DNA from: Rodentibacter caecimuris
Lineage (GTDB): Bacteria > Pseudomonadota > Gammaproteobacteria > Enterobacterales > Pasteurellaceae
Strand: one strand, 5' to 3'
Assembly (NCBI RefSeq): GCF_024622045.1
Contig: NZ_JANKBP010000005.1
DNA length: 64,000 nt
In this document: piece by piece, positions 27,101 to 33,239 of the stretch
Layout: the number at the start of each line of letters is the position of its first letter
Numbering within the stretch: position 1 is the stretch's first letter
Program-made: the position numbers and the translations under genes
The notes under the pieces: model-generated
Databases searched by the model: none
What the model saw: the letters and a program-made list of their open reading frames with translations, nothing else
Told to the model about the DNA's origin: nothing

Positions 27101-28564
27101 GATACCAATAATGTGCTACAAAGTGCGGTCGTTAAAAACGGTAAATTACTGATTCAACCTAAAGTGGTAATGACTGCTGAAGAGGCTGAGAAACAAGCAC
27201 AACAGCAAGCTCAGTTACAGGCTCAATTGCAGGAAGCAGAAAAGCAAAAAGATGAGCTCAAAAAATCACTTGAAAATGCGCAGGCGCAACAGGATAAAAC
27301 TAAACAGGAATTATCTACAGCAACAGCGAAAATCAATGAGGTAGAAACAAGCAAAGCAGCGTTAGAAAAGGAGTTGAAAAATAACCTTGCTAAGCTTGAG
27401 AAAGCGGATACAACACTCAATACGCAGACTGAACAGTTAGGTAAACAACTGAGTGAGTTACAACAAAAAATTACTCAATTAAATCATAAAATAACCGAGT
27501 CGAAACAGGAAAATACCCCATTTAGTACGCCATTTGTCGAGGCCTATCAAAGTTATTTAATGAATTGGAAAAACGCAGGTGTTAATGCATTAGAAGCCTC
27601 ATCACTCACAACTGATAAAACACCACAAGAAGCAGCAAAAGCGGTTAATCTCTATTTAGAGAACACAGTTAAGCATAATATTTATGGTGCTATGGCTTAC
27701 CAGCTTGCTCAAATAAATCAAGATGAACGTAATGCACTTTTGTCGATGATGAAACCTTTAAAAGCACAGCAATGGTATGTTGCAGCCCAAGGGCTTTATT
27801 CTCGCCATCACTATCGAGATACAGCAGATGATGCAACAACAAAAGGGACAATGCTTAGCATACATTATGGAATGAATGATACTTTGACCTCAGGTATTTA
27901 TCTTTCAACACATAAGCAAAAAATAATAGGTGGACAAAGCCTATTAAATGGTAAAGGGCTATCTTTTGGTGCCTATTTAACTCAAGCTATGGGTAATTTG
28001 CGCTTAACTGCAGGTATTAACCAGATCTCAACTAATATTAAAGGGACTCGTCATATTAGTAATGGATATAGTCACCATCAATTTGATGTCAATACCGACC
28101 TAAAAGCAACAAGCCTTTATACTCAAGCCAAATATATTTTCCCATTAAGTGAAAATTGGCAATTTGTACCAAGATTAGATGTCGCTTATCTCCGCTTAAC
28201 ACAAGATGTTATTAACGAAAGAGGTACAGCAGGGTTATATATTGATAAATACCAAACATCTCGTATTGAAAGCCGTATTGGGCAAGATATGATTGCCATT
28301 TTACCAATGGCAAGCGGTAAAGCCTCATTGAAAGCTTCAGCAGATTACACCCTTATTACGGGAGGAAAAGATTTACAAGGGGGATTCCAAAATGGAGGGA
28401 AATTTACTATTCGCTCAGAACCCAATAGTCATATTACCAGTGTTGGAGGGGGAATAGGCTATGAATGGAATAATGGTTTTGCAATTGATACAAATGCACG
28501 GAAAACGTTTAGCCGCTCAGGAAATGGTACTATTGCGGAACTAAAATTGGGCTACACCTTTTAA
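24107..28564 (+). CDS. Large autotransporter (type Va) with coiled-coil stalk
   Basis: 1485 residues; no named homologue recognised. Signal peptide about residues 1-28 (ending SVSVYA). Passenger about 29-1015: at least nine degenerate repeats pairing a N-x-G-x-I-x-G strand-turn motif with an SGNGIS-type motif (near residues 175, 285, 345, 404, 458, 570), typical of a right-handed beta helix. A short loop holds two cysteines (529 and 539). Residues about 1020-1135 are a Gln/Glu/Lys-rich coiled coil. A helix-rich linker follows, and about 1220-1485 form a beta-barrel ending in LKLGYTF, the terminal Phe expected for outer-membrane insertion. No GDSGSP serine-protease motif is seen, so adhesin rather than protease is the inference. 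An AGGAG site precedes the ATG. A full uptake signal lies inside (27121-27129), so the gene is long resident in this family. Confidence 0.88.
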   Translation: MNNRSNLLLTGLKISAVAAAMSSVSVYAYEQGKGATAVINAEEKIEKIDSITSDSTEERIQGRFNRSGNPVRIIWYGNPQDGDGRVAQTGAHNQGHIVGKVIAKGKDTTESADRRSAISIDGVANGIDALGWSAPSNANDVVFVLQKVENNGAISAEANLKGGAAETNGDVQSYGSGNGISVVGLADFGKHNVEVGADGFVDGYSGATGVSRRNSVSRTSTRSVSSTTQSSPLLDKVDFEGKTVNVSLQNILNSGQITGKIHAEGASVPPHTANYKPQFYSVTGSSSGNAVSISSYVNTIDRYTYSENKQNFAKLGDITNSGSLVGEAKLLGGQNTTHTRTTSSNSGNGISALAKTGRFAKNRTESAIGNIQNSGQIKGQLTQISGHNSHYPGVHLYSNADALGSGNALSITSEAINAQTRYPANSTIGNITNSGSMRGNALVKAGNGTGEIMANAIATGNGISVFARGNSGEFATIGRVDNRGIISGQIEVSGGKSNANKEDKAFIPDIVLQTSSNKPSTPRLSEDLCRWLAKNTPGCEPETNTSNTSTEVTRSDLSSNSIQSVATAHSSGNGITAWTYNESSEYSPQKAQLGGLINAGSISGYAKVWHGFSQDGYTRVDYRNNGAGVALNASSNANITNAGVISGNHSALLVRGKANRAYSSSNPTYETGFKGKVENYGILAGRLIAGGYELAPTSNQYYRYFETLNANNVKNAGLYITLDKNEQVEEITVGNHTLSPFSYNGKTYQIENAPLSSNKKDSEKLTTAESTINNKIINGVGMENGALFAKHTTHLTDSIINGYKTALKLGENAQVHLNNTILNTNGFKVNQSEKPLAILGDAGSNQVVLTNQTLINGDIDLTAGNDELTIADNQVKFNGQTIDLGNGLDKLHFGQSNRKNSQPIKVDYTIYNAEDIIVNQDTNLLANAKIRGTNTITLNNDLHYQVLDAETHALFDPERSEKITLSGLGKFIVDTTKVASEYEIKFGGFQLEPQNIQFDTNNVLQSAVVKNGKLLIQPKVVMTAEEAEKQAQQQAQLQAQLQEAEKQKDELKKSLENAQAQQDKTKQELSTATAKINEVETSKAALEKELKNNLAKLEKADTTLNTQTEQLGKQLSELQQKITQLNHKITESKQENTPFSTPFVEAYQSYLMNWKNAGVNALEASSLTTDKTPQEAAKAVNLYLENTVKHNIYGAMAYQLAQINQDERNALLSMMKPLKAQQWYVAAQGLYSRHHYRDTADDATTKGTMLSIHYGMNDTLTSGIYLSTHKQKIIGGQSLLNGKGLSFGAYLTQAMGNLRLTAGINQISTNIKGTRHISNGYSHHQFDVNTDLKATSLYTQAKYIFPLSENWQFVPRLDVAYLRLTQDVINERGTAGLYIDKYQTSRIESRIGQDMIAILPMASGKASLKASADYTLITGGKDLQGGFQNGGKFTIRSEPNSHITSVGGGIGYEWNNGFAIDTNARKTFSRSGNGTIAELKLGYTF

Positions 28565-28595
28565 ATAAACCTCATTTAATTTAAACTTCAATGAA

Positions 28596-28632
28596 AAATA
28601 AACCCACTATATAAAAAATAGTGGGTTTATTT
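28596..28632 (+). terminator. Autotransporter terminator
   Basis: Perfect 15-bp stem (28596-28610 with 28618-28632) with core AACCCACTAT and a 7-base A-rich loop. A/T-rich ends on both sides let it act in either direction. Confidence 0.85.
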
Positions 28633-28641
28633 ATGCGATAA

Positions 28642-28720
28642 GTATAGAAAGATCAAACCCAACCTGACAGCTCCCGTTTAAAATTGTGAGCCTGTCAGGT
28701 TGGGTTTGATCTTCTATAGT
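28642..28720. repeat. Long inverted repeat between convergent genes
   Basis: Perfect 21-bp arms at 28650-28670 and 28692-28712 (core AACCCAACCTGACAG), separated by 21 bases in which CTC/GAG can pair further. Outside the perfect part, TATAGAA on each side continues the symmetry with one extra base on the left, so the total is about 27 bp per arm. Neither side has a clean T run, and it is separate from the terminator just before it. It could be a REP/MITE-like element, a structured RNA or a strong barrier for convergent transcription. Confidence 0.8.
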
Positions 28721-28726
28721 TTGTAA

Positions 28727-29398
28727 TTAAATCGTCGGTTGAGCATTTTCTACCTGAACAAAAAAACCGTTTCCATTCAGAATAATACTATAATCCGTTT
28801 GATAGTGCTTACCATGGGTTTCCACCAACGCATGACAGCTGCGAATACTTTGCTGCGGATAATATTGTGTTTCATGTACTTGTCGAATTTGTTTCACGGT
28901 CATTTGTGTTCCGGTCGTCTTACCTTGTTGCTTAAATGCGTCGGAAAGCACTTTAGTAACGTAGTTATCTTGGCATTTTGGTACGATAACGGCTTTTGTT
29001 ATTTGTTTAGACGGTGTGTTTTTTACTGTGTCGGCTTGCTTTTCCACCTTCTCGGTTTTCTTTGTAGAAGCTTTTTGTGCGGTTGTTTTCATTTTTTCAG
29101 CTTTCTTCATTTCTTTCCGCTGATTCTTCGCCGGCTGTGATTTCACTACTTTTTTACCGGTTGAAACCTGATTCTTAGTAGTCGTTTTACTCACCTTGGT
29201 TGCCGACTTTTTCTGTGCTGCTTTTTTCTTTTCTACCACTTTTTTCGTCGTTTTTTTCTCTATCGTCTTTTTCTCTTGTGTTTGTTTAGTTTGCTTAATC
29301 ACTTGTTTCGTTGTTGCATTTTTATTTTGTGAGGCGGCAACCGTATTGCTACCAATAAAGAAAAACACAGTAAATAAAACCTGAAATAATTTTTTCAT
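28727..29398 (-). CDS. Lysine-rich secreted protein of unknown function
   Basis: 223 residues from ATG 29398 (AAGGAG seven bases upstream; a longer in-frame ATG at 29416 overlaps that site). N-terminal signal peptide (MKKLFQVLFTVFFFIGSNTVAA, cleavage near residue 22-23). Residues about 25-135 are a low-complexity, strongly basic stretch of Lys, Thr, Gln and Ala (KKTTKKVVEKKKAAQKK). Residues about 140-223 look folded, with two cysteines (in VPKCQDNY and IRSCHALVE) and a beta-rich end (YSIILNGNGFFVQVENAQ). I do not recognise the family. The basic stretch could bind nucleic acid, lipooligosaccharide or peptidoglycan. It is convergent with the autotransporter and sits downstream of gpmA behind a terminator. 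Confidence 0.8.
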   Translation of the reverse strand: MKKLFQVLFTVFFFIGSNTVAASQNKNATTKQVIKQTKQTQEKKTIEKKTTKKVVEKKKAAQKKSATKVSKTTTKNQVSTGKKVVKSQPAKNQRKEMKKAEKMKTTAQKASTKKTEKVEKQADTVKNTPSKQITKAVIVPKCQDNYVTKVLSDAFKQQGKTTGTQMTVKQIRQVHETQYYPQQSIRSCHALVETHGKHYQTDYSIILNGNGFFVQVENAQPTI

Positions 29399-29414
29399 AA
29401 ATGTCTCCTTAAAC

Positions 29415-29444
29415 AAAAAGTGCGGCTAAATTAACCGCACTTTT
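29415..29444 (-). terminator. gpmA terminator made of paired uptake signals
   Basis: AAAAGTGCGG/CCGCACTTTT stem (29416-29425 with 29435-29444) followed on the minus strand by T. It separates gpmA from the lysine-rich gene, whose ribosome site lies just beyond. Confidence 0.78.
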
Positions 29445-29458
29445 ATCAAACCTGAAAA

Positions 29459-30142
29459 TTAAAGATAGTAATATTCTACAAAATTTAATTTGTCATCAAG
29501 TTTTAGAACTAATGGTTGTCCGGTCGGAATTTCAAAATCCATAATTTCTTCATCAGAAATACCGATAATATGTTTCGCCAATGCACGAAGAGAATTACCA
29601 TGCGCCACCACCAAAGCACGTTTACCGGAAAGCATTGCCGGAGCAATTTGATCTTCCCAGAAAGGAAGAGCACGTTCTAAGGTAAGTTTTAAGTTCTCTG
29701 CATTCGGCACAACATCCGATGGAAGATTCGCATAACGGCGGTCATTGTGGGCAGAGTTTGGATCTTGTGGGTCTAAATCCGGCGGAGAAATATCGTAAGA
29801 ACGACGCCAAATATGCACTTGTTCATCACCATATTGCTCTGCTGTTGCTTTTTTATCTAAGCCTTGTAATGCACCATAGTGACGTTCATTTAAACGCCAG
29901 TTTTTCACTTGAGGAATCCATAATTGATGGGATTCTTCCAACACGATATTACAGGTTTTAATAGCACGGGTTAATACAGAGGTGAAAGCAATATCAAATT
30001 CATAGCCGGCATCTAACAATTTTTTACCCGCAGCTTTGGCTTCTTCCACACCACGTTCGGTCAAATTAACATCACGCCAACCGGTGAATAAATTTTTCGC
30101 ATTCCATTCACTAAAACCGTGACGAATAAATACTAATTCCAT
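29459..30142 (-). CDS. gpmA: 2,3-bisphosphoglycerate-dependent phosphoglycerate mutase
   Basis: 227 residues; interconverts 3- and 2-phosphoglycerate in glycolysis/gluconeogenesis in the cytoplasm. The phosphohistidine motif is FIRHGFSEWN with His8, followed by FTGWRDVNLTERG, NERHYGALQG and the second catalytic His in VVAHGNSLRAL near residue 180. Length is typical of the cofactor-dependent form. Divergent from envC. In E. coli envC follows the cofactor-independent gpmM instead. Confidence 0.96.
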   Translation of the reverse strand: MELVFIRHGFSEWNAKNLFTGWRDVNLTERGVEEAKAAGKKLLDAGYEFDIAFTSVLTRAIKTCNIVLEESHQLWIPQVKNWRLNERHYGALQGLDKKATAEQYGDEQVHIWRRSYDISPPDLDPQDPNSAHNDRRYANLPSDVVPNAENLKLTLERALPFWEDQIAPAMLSGKRALVVAHGNSLRALAKHIIGISDEEIMDFEIPTGQPLVLKLDDKLNFVEYYYL

Positions 30143-30343
30143 AGGGATCTCCTAATATTTAAGTAAAAAAGAATGCGCACTTTATAGCAAAAAATCCCTG
30201 TGTTTAAAAGCAAAAAGGCGGGATTTCCTGATCTTCCGCAAAAAATTAAACCTAGCCATTTTAGCCCCATCAAAATAATGCTACTATTTGTACTTTGTGG
30301 ACAAAAATAGCTTTCACTGATTTTTATCTCTTGAGTTTAACCT

Positions 30344-31579
30344 ATGCAATATTGGCAATTGATGACAAAAACACTTTCAAAATCGACCGCACTTTTCGTT
30401 GCATGTGGACTTATCGGATTTTCATCAGCCAGTTATGGCAATGACCTCAACCAAATCCAACAGCAAATTAAGCAACAAGAATCAAAACTTGCCAAGCAAA
30501 AGCGTGAACAGGCAAAACTTCAGTCCACCTTAAAAAGTCAAGAGAGTAAAATCAATGCGGTTGCCGGGGAATTACGTGAAACCGAATTAAGTTTAAAAGA
30601 AATCCGTAAGCAAATTTCAGAAGCCGATAAACAAATCAAACAACTAGAAAAACAAGAAAAAGAACAAAAAGCCAAACTCGCCAAGCAAATAGACGCCATT
30701 TACCGCTTGGGGTTAAATCCCTCCACTTTGGAAAGAATGCTGTCGGAAGATGCCAAGAAAGCGGCAAGAATGAAGGTTTATTACGAGCATTTAAACCAAG
30801 CCCGTATTGAGATGATTAGCAATCTTCAGGCGACACAAGCACAAATTGTTAAACAAAAAGAAGCGATCCTAGTGCAACAACAAACTCACCGGGATCAACT
30901 TGCCACGCAGAAAAAACAACAGCAAGAATTAGAAAAAATTCAGCGTGAACGGCAATCCACGTTGAATGAAATTAATCAAAATATTAATAAAGATCAGGAT
31001 AGGCTAGCCAGTTTACGGGCGAACGAAACGGCGCTGAAACAAGAGATTCAACGTGCCGAACAAGCCGCTCGCCAGCAAGAACAACGTGAGCGGGAAGCGC
31101 TGGCACAACGGAAACAAGCAGAGGAGAAACGAACCGCCAAACCTTATACTCCGACTGCGCAAGAACGTCAGTTGATTAACAGTACCAGTGGTTTAGGCGC
31201 GGCAAAGCGTCAGTATAATAAACCGGTAAACGGCTCGACACTTTATGCTTTTGGTTCCACTCAAGCCGGTGAGGTTCGTTGGAAAGGTATGGTCATTGCC
31301 GCCTCAAACGGTACGCCGGTTCGTGCCATTGCCAACGGACGGGTCATTTTAGCCGGCCAGCTTACCGGTTATGGCTATATGGTTATCATCAAACACGGCG
31401 ACAGCGATCTGAGTTTGTATGGTTTTAACCAAGCCGTTTTTGTCAAACCAAACCAACTTGTTTCAGCCGGTCAAACTATTGCACAGGTAGGCAATACCGG
31501 TGAAATTTCCCGCCCCGCATTATATTTCGGTATCAGTCGAAAAGGTGTACCGGTGAACCCCGCCGGATGGATAAAATAA
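30344..31579 (+). CDS. envC: Murein hydrolase activator EnvC
   Basis: 411 residues. Signal peptide (to about residue 32, SSASYG), a long coiled coil (about 33-260, rich in Gln/Lys/Glu) and a C-terminal LytM/M23 domain (about 290-411) that lacks the catalytic histidine pair (the usual HxH is replaced in LYGFNQAVF and LYFGIS), as in EnvC activators. It switches on AmiA/AmiB amidases at the division septum. Alternative start at ATG 30362. An uptake signal encodes T-A-L-F inside the signal peptide. Operon with yibQ. Confidence 0.92.
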   Translation: MQYWQLMTKTLSKSTALFVACGLIGFSSASYGNDLNQIQQQIKQQESKLAKQKREQAKLQSTLKSQESKINAVAGELRETELSLKEIRKQISEADKQIKQLEKQEKEQKAKLAKQIDAIYRLGLNPSTLERMLSEDAKKAARMKVYYEHLNQARIEMISNLQATQAQIVKQKEAILVQQQTHRDQLATQKKQQQELEKIQRERQSTLNEINQNINKDQDRLASLRANETALKQEIQRAEQAARQQEQREREALAQRKQAEEKRTAKPYTPTAQERQLINSTSGLGAAKRQYNKPVNGSTLYAFGSTQAGEVRWKGMVIAASNGTPVRAIANGRVILAGQLTGYGYMVIIKHGDSDLSLYGFNQAVFVKPNQLVSAGQTIAQVGNTGEISRPALYFGISRKGVPVNPAGWIK

Positions 31580-32421
31580 TGAATATAGCATTTAAAAATG
31601 CGGTCAAAAATCTCGTCGTTTTTTCCACCGCACTTTTCTCCACATTTACAATCGCCCAAAGTAAACTCGCCATTGTCATTGACGACGTGGGCTACCACCC
31701 CAAAGAAGATGCGGCGATTTTTGCCATGCCGCGTGAAATTTCCGTGGCAATTATTCCCTCTGCGCCCTATGCTCAAGCCCGTAACCAAGAGGCAAAAAAA
31801 CAAGGACGTGATATTCTCATTCATATGCCAATGCAACCTTTGAAGCAAACAAGAATTGAAGAAGGGGGATTGTATTTAGGCATGTCGGCAGAACAGGTAA
31901 TAAACCGCGTTCAAAAGGCAAAAAATATTGTTACCCACGCAATCGGTATGAATAATCATATGGGCAGTGCCGCCACGGCTGACACGCCACTAATGACACA
32001 TTTAATGAATGCGCTTCGTACACAACATTTATTCTTCTTGGATAGCCGCACGATTGGTCGCTCCGTTGCCGGCAAAATCGCCAGAGAGCAAGGGGTTCGT
32101 TCGTTAGACCGCCATATTTTCTTAGATGACAGCAATGAGTTTTCTGATGTGCAGCGCCAATTTCAAGCTGCCGTTCAATATGCAAGAAAGCATGGTACGG
32201 CAATCGCTATCGGACATCCACGTAAAAACACCGTTGCGGTATTGCAGCAAAATTTGCGTCATTTACCCTCAGATATTCAGCTTGTCGGTATGGGAAGTTT
32301 ATGGCGAAACGAACGTATCGTACCGCCAAAACCGTTTATTTTACTGTTTAGCGATGTCCCCGCCCCGACTTCAATAGCGCCTTACGAGCCGATCCCACTA
32401 TTGCGAGGTGTACCGAAATAA
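31579..32421 (+). CDS. yibQ: YibQ-family divergent polysaccharide deacetylase
   Basis: 280 residues. The start ATG 31579 overlaps the envC stop (TAATG); an in-frame ATG at 31567 lies inside envC. Signal peptide MNIAFKNAVKNLVVFSTALF, with an uptake signal encoding T-A-L-F. The rest matches the divergent polysaccharide deacetylase (DUF610) family: LAIVIDDVGYH with the Asp pair, LIHMPMQPL, GMNNHMGSAAT and LDSRTIGRS. The envC-yibQ order is conserved in Enterobacterales. Periplasmic; substrate not established. Confidence 0.88.
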   Translation: MNIAFKNAVKNLVVFSTALFSTFTIAQSKLAIVIDDVGYHPKEDAAIFAMPREISVAIIPSAPYAQARNQEAKKQGRDILIHMPMQPLKQTRIEEGGLYLGMSAEQVINRVQKAKNIVTHAIGMNNHMGSAATADTPLMTHLMNALRTQHLFFLDSRTIGRSVAGKIAREQGVRSLDRHIFLDDSNEFSDVQRQFQAAVQYARKHGTAIAIGHPRKNTVAVLQQNLRHLPSDIQLVGMGSLWRNERIVPPKPFILLFSDVPAPTSIAPYEPIPLLRGVPK

Positions 32422-32466
32422 AAAAGTGCGGTCAGAAATAAAGTATTTTTCTGACCGCACTTTTAT
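32422..32466. terminator. Bidirectional terminator between yibQ and narP
   Basis: Two intact uptake signals form a 17-bp near-perfect stem (32422-32438 with 32448-32464) with A and T runs at the ends, serving both convergent genes. Confidence 0.85.
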
Positions 32467-32480
32467 CTAATAATGTGTTG

Positions 32481-33110
32481 TTAGCGTCCGTTGTATTCAA
32501 AATATAATACGGTAGCCGCGACGCGGGAATGTACGTTTAATTTACGCAATAAATTACGAATATGTACTTTTACCGTTTCTTCGGAAATAAATAACTGCCC
32601 TGCAATTTGTTTGTTTGATAATCCGGTGGCAATTAAGCGTAAAACGCCCATTTCACGATCGGTGAGTAAATCCATTGGGTCGCGACGATGCTCACGTTCA
32701 ATCAATAAATCTTTGATTGAGTTACTTAAAATGACCTCGCCTTTTGCAATACGTTTGATTTCTTCAAGTAAGGTTTCCGGCTCTGTATCTTTTAATAAAT
32801 AGCCGTCTGCTCCTGCATCAATTAAGGCAAAAATATCATTTTTAGCATCTGATACCGTCAAAATAACAATACGTGCATCCACCCCTTCAGCACGTAAACC
32901 TTTCAGGGTATCCAACCCTGAAAGTCCTTTCATATTAAGATCTAAAATAATTAAATCCGGCGATGTCTGTAAGGCAACAGAAATGCCTTCCGTACCACTC
33001 CCAACATCAGCGACGACTTCGAAATTTTCTTCTAATTCAATTAGTTGTTTGATACCTCGACGCATTAACGGATGATCGTCGATGAGTAAAACTTTTAACT
33101 TTTCTTGCAT
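32481..33110 (-). CDS. narP: Nitrate/nitrite response regulator NarP
   Basis: 209 residues from ATG 33110. Receiver domain with DDHPLMRRG near residues 10-18 and the phospho-acceptor in LILDLNMKGLSGLDTL; LuxR-type helix-turn-helix at the C terminus (about 150-205, GLSNKQIAGQLFISEETVKVHIRN). Closest to NarP: the receiver segment and HTH match it more than NarL. No sensor (NarQ/NarX) gene is next to it. A G7 run lies just upstream of the ATG, and a second in-frame ATG (33137) upstream of that run is possible. Confidence 0.88.
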   Translation of the reverse strand: MQEKLKVLLIDDHPLMRRGIKQLIELEENFEVVADVGSGTEGISVALQTSPDLIILDLNMKGLSGLDTLKGLRAEGVDARIVILTVSDAKNDIFALIDAGADGYLLKDTEPETLLEEIKRIAKGEVILSNSIKDLLIEREHRRDPMDLLTDREMGVLRLIATGLSNKQIAGQLFISEETVKVHIRNLLRKLNVHSRVAATVLYFEYNGR

Positions 33111-33212
33111 TTCCCCCCCATCGGTGAACAATAACATTTATTAACCTGTCACCTAAAAACGAGCCATTCTATCGGGATTTTTCCCCTCTTCCAATCAAGA
33201 AACTCAGGAAAC

Positions 33213-33226
33213 TTGATCTAGTTCAT
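33213..33226. promoter_or_regulatory. Weak FNR-like site upstream of narP
   Basis: TTGATCTAGTTCAT matches one half of the FNR box (TTGAT-N4-ATCAA) perfectly and the other at three of five positions. It lies about 100 bp upstream of narP between cyaA and narP. It may be chance. Confidence 0.25.
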
Positions 33227-33239
33227 TATTTTACAGCGT

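Noticed and set aside
28642..28720. The long inverted repeat as an insertion-sequence remnant with transposase
   Set aside because: No transposase frame, no target duplication visible; only the inverted arms are present.
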